DNA from: Planoprotostelium fungivorum
Lineage: Eukaryota; Evosea; Variosea; Cavosteliida; Cavosteliaceae
DNA: 64,000 bases
NCBI GenBank assembly: GCA_003024175.1
Contig: MDYQ01000031.1
Coordinates: 112,656-176,655 of the forward strand
Reading direction: 5' to 3'
Within the stretch, counting starts at the first letter, position 1, and every line of letters starts with the position of its first letter. This document shows, one piece after another, positions 44,010-54,551 of this stretch. Under the pieces are notes generated by a model, which saw only the letters and a program-made list of their open reading frames with translations, was not told the DNA's origin and searched no databases. Both the position numbers and the translations under genes were made by a program.

Positions 44010-47000
44010 ATGACTGACACGGACTCACCATCGTCAGCTCGGTTTAATATCCAAGATAGCTCTGATGTTAACCTTAGATCTTCGTTGAATCCTATCTTTG
44101 CACGCAACCATAGGTGTATATCACCTCGTCCTCATTCCTGGACTAACTTTCGTAGTTTTCGTGAAAGCCTACGTCTGGCGAGTGAAAATACGATCAACAT
44201 CGATGGAACATCCACTCTTTACATTAGGTGGGTCTTAACAAATCACCCACATCTTTTGATTTTTCGTCAGGCTTGTGCCTCGCACTGCAGAGGGTGAAGA
44301 AATCGACACGAATGCAGCCATGTGAGTCTCTTCTCAACATCTTTTGTTGATTCTCTCGTAGACAACTGGGGAAAGAGGTACAAGAGGCCTCTAAACTGAT
44401 TTTGAGCGCCTTAGAACTGAGAAAGAAGTACAACCCCGATCTAGAGTCTTACCAATCATCTCAGAAACCACAAGATGGAGAGTTGGCTGGGGTAATCATC
44501 GTGAATCACCTGATGAAAGACTGAACATCATCAGGTGAAATACGAATGCAGAGCCGGCACTTTCGTCGCCGTCAAAGATGGCGCAGATGGTGAGTCTGAC
44601 GAGACGATGATCGACTGAACTTTTTCAGCTTACGAGGCGCCTCTGTCCTTCAAACAGTACGTGGAAGATTACAACAGCGTTCTCCACACTGTCTCCTGTG
44701 AGATACCGACACGATGGACACTCGACATGATGCTAATCGCGTGAACAGATGGCCCCGTGAAATCTCTGACCTACAAGCGACTCAAATTCTTGGAATCCAA
44801 ATTCAACTTCCACAAGCTGCTCAACGCCGATCGAGAGCTGTTGGCCTCCAAATTAGACACGAAAGACTTCACCAACATCATCAAAGTGGACACTCACGTC
44901 CATCTCGGTGAGTCTTTCATCTGTCTTCCACTCGTTCGTGTCAAGACATCCACACGTGTTAAGACATCTGCACGTACTGAGAGGAACAGCTGCCGCCATG
45001 ACTGCCAGACACCTCTTACATTTCATCAAGCGAAAAGCTAGATTGAACCCCGACGTGAATAATCCACCATCATCCCCACGAGACTGAATCAAACAGGACG
45101 AAGTCATATTGAACCGCGACGGCAGCAAGCAGATCCTGTCTAAAGTCTTCGAATCCCTCCACCTCCGTCCCGAAGAGCTCACCGTCAATTCTTTAGACGT
45201 CTTCGCAGACAACACCTTCCAAAGATTCGACAACTTTAACAACAAGTACAACCCCTTCGGTTTCTCTGAATTGAGGACAGTCTTTTTAAAGACCGACAAC
45301 TACATCAAGGTAAGAGGACGAGAGGTCATCGACTCAATCGAAACAGGGTCAATACTTTGCGGAGATCACAAGGGAGCTGTTGGAGCAGATGGAGAAGAAC
45401 GGCTACGAGAGGGCAGAGTATAGACTGTCCATCTACGGCAGATCAAAGCAAGAGTGGACCGACCTGGCACAGTGGGTGGAGACCTTCCAGCTCAATTCGA
45501 AAGTGAACCGTTGGATCATTCAGATTCCCAGAATCTACGAAGTGTTCAGAAAGATGAACGCGGTGAAGAGCTTCGGTCAAGTCATAGAGAGTATCCTTTC
45601 GACATGATTCTATGTCACACGATACGACTTGACTCGGGGTAGACATATTCGAACCTCTCTTCGCGGTCACTTTAAATCCGGCGAGTAATCCGGTTTTATT
45701 TCGCTTTCTACAACGCGTCAGTGGATTCGACTCGGTCGATGATGAGTCGAAGCCGGAGGCCAAGTTGTTACCTGGGTGAAGAGAAAATATTCGAAATACG
45801 TCTCATCGTTGTAGATCGACAACGGATGATCCCCTCTCGTGGACGGAGACGACAAACCCACCTTACGCTTATTACCTCTATTACATGTGGTCAGTTTTCA
45901 TCGAATTTTCACAGCGCACGGTTCATACGTACGCTCACACGTGGCAGGTCCAACATCACTTCGCTGAATCGTCTGCGAATGATGCGTAATTACAGTATCC
46001 TCTTCATCTTTTTCTTTTTTATCTCTGTCTATTCTCCTTGATATTTCAGATATCTTCCACCTCCGTCCCCACTCTGGAGAATCTGGCGATGTAGATCACT
46101 TGGCTTCTTCTTTCTTAGTGGCCAGGGGAATCAATCACGGTATCAATTTGGAGAGGAACACACCCCTTCAATACTTGTATCTTTACGTCATCATTCATCA
46201 CGATTTGTCAACAACATATCGTTGTTCCTTGACGCATCAGGTTCTATCTATCACAGATCGGTTTAGCAGTCTCTCCTCTGAGCAACAACGCTCTATTTTT
46301 GGGTGCGGAACGATCTACAACGATGTAAATTGACCTCGTACAGATTACAAGCGTAACCCATTTCCCCTCTTTTTGAAAAGAGGATTGAACGTCTCTCTGT
46401 CTACCGACGATCCCCTGGTGAGTGCCCACCGTACGTGGAATACTGACTGTAAACTCGAGCAATTCCATCTGACACAAGATCCTCTGATGGAAGAATACGC
46501 CATAGCCGCCAAGAGATGGAGATTCTCCGAATGTGACTTAGCCGTGAGCTGAAGAATGACGTCTTACCCGTGACATCATGACAGGAGATTGCGAAGAATT
46601 CTGTGATACAGAGTGGCTTCACGAGGAAAGAGAAGGAACAGTGGCTGGGCCCCAATTTCTTAAAGTCCGGCGTGGCGGGAAACGGTGAGGTCCCAAAAGT
46701 AAAATTCTAAATGAAATTTCAGATTCACAGTTCTCCAACCTTCCCAACATCCGTGCCAGCTTCAGAGAAGAGAACCTCGCAGCTGAATTCGCAGATTTGA
46801 GGAATTACGCATCCAAGCTGCAGATCTACGCACCCATCGTCATTCAGTTCGACTATCCTACCCAGAGTGAAATTTCAACGACATTTCATCACCTGACGAG
46901 TGATAGTTCCTACGGTTCAAGTGGAGGAAGTGGAAGCCTGTCAGTTGTTACAAGAGGCAGTCAGTATGAGACACAAGTACATCGGAGTTTCATCCGAATT

Positions 47001-49526
47001 TCCAGCCGATGTCGTGCCGGATCAATACCAGGTGATCTTCCTTACGACATCATCCGTGAGATATCATCGATTCGAACCACACAGACCATCCAAGTCATCG
47101 ACGGTGTCTATCGAGTGTTCAGAGGCAGCATCTACAACTGTGATAATTGTACCGAATCTGTCGCCGTGAGAGAATGCTACCAGTGTTCTAAGGAAAACGG
47201 TACACCTGTACGTATGTGTACGTCTTGTGATCAAGTGATGCACAAACATCCCAACAAGAGAAACCATCACAGACAAGAATGCTCCTGTGAGTCTTCGAGA
47301 CATCTCACGCGACATCTCTCCGCTGACACCCTCCAGCCGGTAGCCCCCTCTACACTCCCATCCAGTGGACTGAATTCTGCGCCGATATCATGCGATTGGA
47401 GCGAATTCGTCTAGATGGTAGAGTCAACTCCCTTTCCGTCAAAAGATTAGAATTACTCGAATTAAAATACGATCTACACGTTCTATTGAACGATTTCACT
47501 GAGAGGGAGAGATTGAAGGTGAGAAGATGTAAACTGAATGCATCGCTTAATTTGGATAGAAATCTAGAACGGATTTCGATCACATCATCAAAGTGGACAC
47601 ACACGTTCACGCTCTATCTGCTCCCTGCGCTGGGCACCTCTTGGACTTTATGAAAGACAAGGCGGCGAACGAGGGCGATGTATGGAATTTCATTTCCATT
47701 CACTCAACTGAATTCTTCAACAGAAACCCTGCTTCTACGAGGGAGGCCACGTCCTCACGCTGAAACAAGTCTTTGACAAATTGAACGTTCCGGTAGAAAC
47801 TCTGACGCTGGATTCGCTCGAGATGAAGGCGGTCAACACGTTCAACCGTTTCGATCGATTCACAAACACTTACAATCCACTGGGCAGCAGCGAACTCAGG
47901 ACCGTATTTCTCAAGGTGGGACGAATTTTCGTGACGATCTACAACGAGTACAGAAAGACAATTACATCAAGGGAGCCTACTACGCTCAGCTGTTGGGAGA
48001 GGTGAAGTTTGTTTGAGAGGAGAGACTGAGGGAGGCAGGTACTCAAGAGGACAGAAGAGAGGAAGTTCATCAAGATGGAGTTGAGGATATCGATCTACGG
48101 TAGAGGTAGAGACGAGTGGAGCTATCTGGCTCAGTGGTTGACCAGTCACGATCAGTTGAGATTGCCCTGCAATCGCTGGGTAGTACAGGTGACGCACGTG
48201 ATATCGTATGGCATGTGGTGATGATGAGTAGGTACCGAGGTTGTATCATATCTTCAAGAAACACGGAGACGTGGATAATTTCCAGCAATTCATAGACAGT
48301 GAGTGTTGTAGATGGAGAAAAGAGAGTGATGTCGTATAAGATATCTTCGCTCCCCTCTTCGAAGTGACCCGAGACCCCTCCGTTGATCCTCTCTTGGCCA
48401 AGGTTCATTTTATTTCATTTTATTCTATTTTATTCATCACCCTCAGATTCTCAACGAGAACATCACTGGGTTTGATTCCGTAGACGAGGAAGTGACAGGA
48501 GATGACATCAACATGCACAGGTAAGACATCTCTCATGCATCACGTGTTTCATCATCAGGAGACGTCTGATCGCCCAACAGTCTGTCACACACACCCACCA
48601 AATGGTGTGACGATAAGAATCCCCCTTACAACATGTACATGTACTACATGTACTCCAACATCCACTCTCTCAACCGATTCCGTCAGTCGAAGGGGCTCAG
48701 TATCCTTTCTCACACGACACATTCTACCATTTCATCTCCTTGACGAGGCATCAGGCACTTTCTTCTTCAAGCCTCACTGTGGCGTGGGAGGTGGTAGATC
48801 TCACTTGTCCGGGGCTTACCTTCTATCTGATGGTATCACCCACGGTATCGTGTTAGATAAGGTGAAGTCTATCTCTCGCATCATCCTCTGATGATAGAGT
48901 AGGTCCCCGTCATGCAGTACCTGTGGTTCATGTCTCAGATACCTCTCAGTATGTCACCCCTTGGAGAAGATGCTATCTACTGCTCTTACGAGAAGAACCC
49001 CTTTGGCCTCTACTTCAAGGTAGACTCTCTCTCTCTTATCATCACTGACACGAACAGCGAGGATTGAACGTATCCCTCTCCACGGATGCTCCACTGCAGC
49101 TCCACTCGACTGCGGAGCCTCTCATCGAAGAGTATTCCTCTGCCGCCAAGGTGAAGTCGCTTGGCGTGGTAGAAGATTGAAGGAAGGAAAGATGTGGAAG
49201 CTGTCGATCTGTGATCTATCCGAGTTATCTAGAAACAGTGTGGTGCAGAGTAGCTTTTCAAAGGAGCAGAAGGAGCTGTGGCTGGGTCCCTCTGGTGTAG
49301 TGGGAGAGGGAGAGACGTGCATCGAAGCCAATAAGAAGGGAAACGGTGAGATGGGATCATCATGTGATGCTCACAACTCACTCTTACAGACGTGAATCTG
49401 TCCAATGTGCCCGATACGAGACTGATGTTCAGGTGAAATGAATGGAGACGGTGTTGAATTGATTCGGCTTTTAGAAATCACACCCACACTCACGAGATGC
49501 ACATGGTCAACACGGTGAATTCTTAG
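44010..49526 (+). CDS. AMPD: Double-domain AMP deaminase: conserved copy, then degenerate copy with B-box-like zinc finger
   Basis: AMP deaminase converts AMP to IMP and ammonia in the cytosol. The first copy (44010 to about 46860) is complete: VDTHVH zinc ligands, [66 protein letters not shown] and EKEQWLGPN. There is no stop codon after it. The exon ending [20 protein letters not shown] joins by a 40-bp intron to [20 protein letters not shown], the usual AMPD N-terminal helix, so a second copy follows in the same chain. That copy keeps [29 protein letters not shown] and ITHG but has HCGVGG for HCGEAG and STDAPL for STDDPL. A Cys/His cluster at 47139-47282 (CDNC, CYQC, CTSC, then HKH and HH) sits within its N-terminal part. 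The chain ends MVNTVNS. Confidence 0.85.
47139..47282 (+). other. B-box-like zinc finger region inside the AMP deaminase gene
   Basis: The residues run CDNC-x8-CYQC, then CTSC, then [18 protein letters not shown]. The spacing suits a plant-type B-box that would bind two zinc ions. AMP deaminases of animals, yeast and plants have no such finger at this place as far as I know. It lies between the FRGSIYN strand and the YTPIQWTEF helix of the second copy. Confidence 0.75.
48404..48433. repeat. T-rich intronic element ATTTTATTTCATTTTATTC
   Basis: The longest copy of a recurring T-rich intronic string, in an AMPD intron. Similar strings are near 6335, 6975, 26528 and 55765. Confidence 0.75.
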
Positions 49527-49540
49527 ACAACAGAATGATC

Positions 49541-49879
49541 ATGTCTAACACTTGCCGAAGGTTTCTAGCCTACGAACAAGGAAACCCGAGGAGATCAGAA
49601 AGGTCTCCTCTCAGTTTGCAAAGGAGAATGCAGAGTACGAGCAGGTAATGAAGGTTCACGATCTACTCTTTCGTGACACAGAGCAGGCTTTCATGGAGAA
49701 GACTGCCCCCAAACAGAATGGACACAGACAGGTGAGAAGAGGATAAGCATGAGGCTGAGGTGCGGCAGGTGAAGGATGAGGTGGTAGAGAAAACGAAGGG
49801 AGAGAACATATTCTTCGCTGTAACTGCCGGTGCTGCTGCGGGCTTCTTTCTGTCTTCTGTCCTCCGCTCGCGTAACTAA
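49541..49879 (+). CDS. Small tail-anchored protein, unassigned
   Basis: Short exons give a charged helix (SQFAKENAEYEQVMKVHDLL), then EVVEKTKGENIFFAV and a C-terminal hydrophobic stretch (FFAVTAGAAAGFFLSSVL) ending RSRN. This is a tail-anchor layout with a basic flank, as in mitochondrial or ER tail-anchored proteins. The start is uncertain: ATG at 49541 is in another frame from the helix and would need a very short intron. The gene lies only 14 bp after the AMPD stop. Confidence 0.5.
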
Positions 49880-50145
49880 CCGTCGAGTTGGTTGCGAGGA
49901 GGAATAAATCAATAGCAACACAGGTTGAGTTTGAAATTTGGAAAGACGTGATTACATGATGGGAGATACCCTTTCGATGGCATCAGCAGCCTTCGCATTC
50001 AAGAGTGGGTGGGTCGAATCGAGATGCTTGCATGATATTGCAGACACAATGAAATTTCCCAGTTGCTGTGGAATGAATAATCACACAACTTTGATAGAGA
50101 GGGGATTCAACATGTTGCAGTAGTTGGTTATATTGAGTTAGCTCT

Positions 50146-50507
50146 TCAGTGCTTCTTGGGGTGGATCTCTGGCTTTCCGGCGATTTGCTCTACCATGCCG
50201 TGATCTCCGTCTCCCCAGGGGAAGGGCTTGGAGCGGATGTGCATGTAGGAGAAGATTCTATCCTGATGTTTGTGCTCGTCTCCCCACAGAGCGTAGAAGG
50301 CCAAAGCACCTCCGATGGGTAAGGCGTACATGGAGTAGGTTCTCCACTTCATTGCGATTTCTGGGGCGATATGGTTAGAATGCATTTTCGGGGTGAGGAA
50401 GGGAACTCACTGGCGAGCTCCTCAGGGGTACCCTCATGTCCAGAGTATTGTCTGTTGAAGGAGCGGCTGATTTTGGGGGCTACCAATCTGGTGGCGGTGC
50501 GGTTCAT
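50146..50507 (-). CDS. COX6A: Cytochrome c oxidase subunit 6A
   Basis: This is a nuclear-encoded inner-membrane subunit of respiratory complex IV. Two exons encode about 103 residues. The first gives a mitochondrial presequence rich in Arg/Ser (MNRTATRLVAPKISRSFNRQ). The second gives MKWRTYSMYALPIGGALAF, a TM segment, YMHIRSKPFPWGDGDHGM, the family signature, and ends HPKKH. The intron (GTGAGT...CCCCAG) falls after EELA. Its length and order match animal and fungal COX6A. Confidence 0.93.
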
Positions 50508-50719
50508 CTAGTAAACGTGTTCATATGATGCGTGTAATAACCATGATTCATTCAAAGAGACTTGCAATCCTTGCTGTCTTTGCTCACCTTCGATGTTTCA
50601 GATGGGATGAGGAGGAACCGAAGCGCCATCTACAAGGATTTTCAAATTTATTTTGATTTTTTTCTTCACAAGAGGACATCGTGCATCCACACAAACGGAA
50701 AGATTCTCGTGCATGTCCT

Positions 50720-52575
50720 TTATATATCTTCGCTATTGATGTCTTTCTTGCTGGCCGCCATGTTCTTTCGACGGATCTGCTCGATGGCGCTCATGTGTCG
50801 ATTCCCCATGTACTTCCCCGCTCCCACTCGAACCGACTCATCCGTAGACTTGGCCGCCTGTCCTCTTCAATCCACCATCACATCTCATCCTCACCTCATC
50901 CTCCTTCGCCGCCGCATACGACGAGCTGCTGAGCGAGGCACTCAGACCTTGCGATTGTCTCGTCCTCTCTGCCACGACCTCCGCCCCCAGAGACAACCTC
51001 CTCAACCTCTTATCCTTGTCGGCCTCCACGTCAAAGTCGGATCGATACGGCTCTTTCCTTGACAGAGTCAGTCCTTCTCCCTTTCGTCCCTCACTTGATG
51101 CCGTTCTCCAGTATGTAATCCCTTCCCTTCTCGAACGTGACCGAAGTTCTCATGGCGTTGGGACCGGCCGCTGTCATGATGCCAGGACCTTCCCTCTCAT
51201 CGCTCCTCCACTCTCCCTCGTACACGTCTCCGTTTGGAAAGAACATCTTACCGTGACCTTGCTTCTTACCACCTATCACGGTCAACGCGTGACGTCTCTT
51301 CTCTTCTCACCGGACCACTCTCCCTCGTAGCGTGTCCCCTGCTGTGCGTAGACGGCGGTGCCCCTTCCATTCTGTCGGTTATTCTTCCACTCTCCTTCAA
51401 AGGAAGAGCCGTCGCTGAAGACGGCCGAGCCCCAGCCCTCTCTCTTGTCGTTCTTCCATTCTCCCTCGTAGCGGTCTCCGTTGAGGTACGTCTTGCTTCC
51501 CTTCCCTTCCATCTTGTCTCTCTTCCATTCTCCTTCGTACTTCTCTCCTTCGGCAGAGTAGAAGCTTCCCTTTCCCACACGAAGTCCATCTCTCCACTGC
51601 CCGTCGTATCTAAAGAGTCAGAGTCGATCATCATGACATCATCACCTGTCGCCATTCTTATAGACCATGATGCCTCGACCCTCCTGAGCTCCCGCCTTCC
51701 AATCACCATCGTAACGGTCACCGTTGTTGAATAGCATGGTACCCTTTCCATCGGCCAGATCATCCTTCCATTCTCCGTCGTATTTCCCCGCGTCGGCACC
51801 CGGTATGGTCGTACAGCCTCTACCGTCTCTCTTGTTGTGTCTCCACTCGCCTGAGCGTTCGTTCAGTGAACGAGTTCATTCGGTGAGAATTTCACCCATG
51901 TATTCTTCCATGGGAGAGACAAGGTGGCCCGCACCGTGGTATTCGTCTGCCTTCCACTGTCCTATCGTACGATTTAGATGTGGTAGAACGACAGCGATCA
52001 GACTGAAATCTCACCTTTGTAGACTACGCTTGCGTCCTCGTTTGTGTGGGTGCCCTCTCCCCATTTCTTATCCATCTGTTCTCTTCAGATATGACAGAGA
52101 GAGGAGATCATCACCTTCCAGAAACCATCGTACTCCGTCTTACCATTGGCGTAGTACAGTATACCATAGCCCTCTCTCTTGTTATTGGCAAAGTGTCCCT
52201 GGTATTTACTACCGTTGCTGTACAATCGAACTCCTTAACAGTGTCATCCATCATGAGACACATTTCATTTCAAGTCTCACCGATTCCCTCTACAACGAAG
52301 TCGATGGGTTTATTCGACTGTACGGCAAAGTCCATGAGAAGTGTCTGCGTCGCCGCGTCCATCTCGAACACGTTGGCGTCTTATTCCGATCAGCTCATCT
52401 ACAATCAGCCACTCGGTACTCACTCCTGCTCTTGGCTGCCGCCACCTGTTGCTTGGCCAGGTAGTTGTTGTAATTTTCCTTCCTTCCTCTGTACCAACTG
52501 GATATACCACCAGAGATACCTTTGTACGTTGTAGATAGAGAAGAGACCACAGAGGAAGCTGCTGAACCAGTCCAT
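50720..52575 (-). CDS. MORN-repeat protein with N-terminal membrane segment
   Basis: This protein has about a dozen MORN repeats. It begins MDWFSSFLCGLFSIYNVQRY, a hydrophobic N-terminus. After LLMDFAVQSNKPIDFVVEG come the repeats, with YxGxWxxxxxxGxG phasing, such as YQGHFANNKREGYGILYYAN, YDGEWKDDLADGKGTMLFNN, YEGEWKRDKMEGKGSKTYLN and YEGEWRSDEREGPGIMTAAG (51130-52280). The last MORN exon ends ILENGI at about 51094, where GTGAGG starts an intron; splicing restores KEPYRSDFDVEADKDKRLRR and a charged tail ending SKKDINSEDI. Reading through instead would stop at 51091. MORN arrays often bind phosphoinositides or line membranes. The exact role is unknown. Confidence 0.82.
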
Positions 52576-52611
52576 CCTCCTTTGACCTAAACGTGTCACC
52601 GACGCGAATTC

Positions 52612-54177
52612 TCACGGTAGTTGACGCACCTGCTCACGAAGGGCTTCGATCTGCTCCGATGTGATCTCGCTCGAACTGAGAGCCGCTCGGTGCTTGTATC
52701 TATTTTGCATGAGAAACGAATGATTGTAGAATGGTACCTCAATTCCTCCACTTTGTCCTTGTTGACATCTTCCCATTTCAATGCGATCTTGATGGGACCT
52801 TTGACATCGAACATGGTCTTCGACTTCTGCTGGACGATCTTGACACACTGCACTGTAATGGATGAGCACATACAATGATGAATGGATGAGACATACAATG
52901 ATGAATGGAGGAGCACATAGAGATATAAAGTGGAGTGTAGAATGATCGAGTGTGAGAGATGACTTCTCACTTGGATCTTTCGCTTTCAATACGTCTTGCT
53001 GTACGTGAGATAAGATGGCGAGAGACATTCGAAATAAAAAGGCTGAACCCTGAGCCAAGAAGAAATCCCACACACGTAGGGTACTCTAAGATGATTCAAT
53101 GATGAACTAGATTCTAAATATAGACTCACCTCGGTTGGAAGGATGCCCACAAAGACACACATGAACCACTTGGTGACCAACAGCAACAGAGACATGTGAA
53201 TCTTTTCAAAGTGTTTGTTCAATTCGGGTAATTTCTCTTTCGTCAATTCTGCCAGGACCAACGCATCGACCTGCACCTCTCAGTCACTTCATCTCCCGAG
53301 ATCATCACCTGGATGTTCATCATGGTGCGTGACCATATACCCGCACACAAATCTTCCACGATGGTGGCCAATAGCCAAAAGGCATCTTCCTCCTATTTCA
53401 TTTCATTTCGATGGATGAAAAATAAACTCACGTCCAAGAACAAAAGGGCGAAGGCTGCTATGAAATTCATACTCTGACAGTAACCGACTTGTTTGTTTCT
53501 CCTGGCGTAGGCTTGTAAAACTCTCTTCAACTTGTCTAGTCCTTCTTGTGTTTCGTACACGGGATGCCCAGGGAAGGTTCTCGTGATGTCCTGAGGGTAT
53601 CAGAAGAAGATCTCGTGCACGGACTCACCTTCTCGACCTCATGGAAAGATTCTAAAGGCTTCCCTCTCTCGATGGATTTGTTGTTCTTCTCCAATATCTC
53701 TTGGTAATACGTACTGCTCTCACAGTTTGAATTGGCGCTCTCCTTCTTCTTCAAGGCACCGGAAGTCATCATCCACATCTTCGAACGAATGAGTTGAATA
53801 TTTCGATAGATTGAGATGCTCACGAGTGGTCGTTGCTCATTCAAGACACCATTGGCGACATATTGCTTCAATTTCTTAGAGGTCGTGGTTGCTGAGAAGA
53901 CATCAGAGCACGAACGAGAGTGATGGCCGGTATATGTATTCGATACAGTTGGTGATGTTGTGAATCCCAAAGTCTCACGATGTTTTTAACATCGGATGTG
54001 GGTGGATGTAAGTGACTCACGTGTGATGTTGATCTTTTGCAGTGCTATCGCAGCCTTTCTCTCCAAATAACGGTTGTGAAAGGATAAATACTCGGATTGA
54101 AATGAGGGATCGAAAGAGAACCCGTAATCGTCTTGAGCCATCTCTTTCTCCACCTTCACATCTTCATTCCTATCCAT
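52612..54177 (-). CDS. TBC domain Rab GTPase-activating protein
   Basis: This is a RabGAP. The TBC fold is read across exons. The R-finger region gives DITRTFPGHP followed by VYETQEGLDKLKRVLQAYAR. Motif B gives NKQVGYCQSMNFIAAFALL, the Q-finger. FWLLATIVEDLCAGIWS and VTKWFMCVFVGILPTE follow. The closing block is WDFFLAQGSAFLFRMSLAIL. The N-terminus (MDRNEDVKVEKEMAQDDYGF) precedes the catalytic part. The C-terminus has a coiled segment ending REQVRQLP. Both catalytic fingers look conserved, so activity is likely. Overall it is closest to the GRTP1/TBC1D group by motif only. About nine introns. The gene ends 36 bp upstream of the MORN start on the same strand. Confidence 0.83.
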
Positions 54178-54391
54178 CTTCTATCAGCATCCACATACGT
54201 CACGGATGATGGAAAGAATGTTGTTCTCTCTCACTTCGTCATGTTGAGTCCCGGCTTCGGCTGCTGCCGGGGTTGTCTGTGTCTGGTTGTTTGTTCGGCT
54301 CGGTTTTTTCAAAGGACCCGAGGAACACGAACCAGTCTCTGGCGCAATTCGACCTGCTGTGTCGTGACGCAGATGTAAATACTCCTATAGA

Positions 54392-54433
54392 TGTCAACTT
54401 GTACAAACGCCTCACCGTTTGTACAAGTTGACA
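54392..54433. promoter_or_regulatory. Perfect 18-bp inverted repeat (hairpin) upstream of PNP
   Basis: TGTCAACTTGTACAAACG is followed after six bases (CCTCAC) by its exact reverse complement. It lies about 120 bp before the PNP start codon and 215 bp before the TBC start. It could be an RNA hairpin in the 5' UTR, a dimeric protein site or a small element end. Confidence 0.9.
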
Positions 54434-54551
54434 CAGAGGCTCACGTGTCTCCTCTGGATTTTTCAACTTGAAAACCGGGTCAACACGAATTATCCGTCTT
54501 GGAAACCAGGCACATTCCAAATCAAAACGAAGACGGAACGACTGGACCAAC

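Noticed and set aside
45360-45430. Possible gene end in AMPD copy 1 at short stop-containing frames
   Set aside because: These stops lie in introns; splicing restores the AMPD sequence on both sides.
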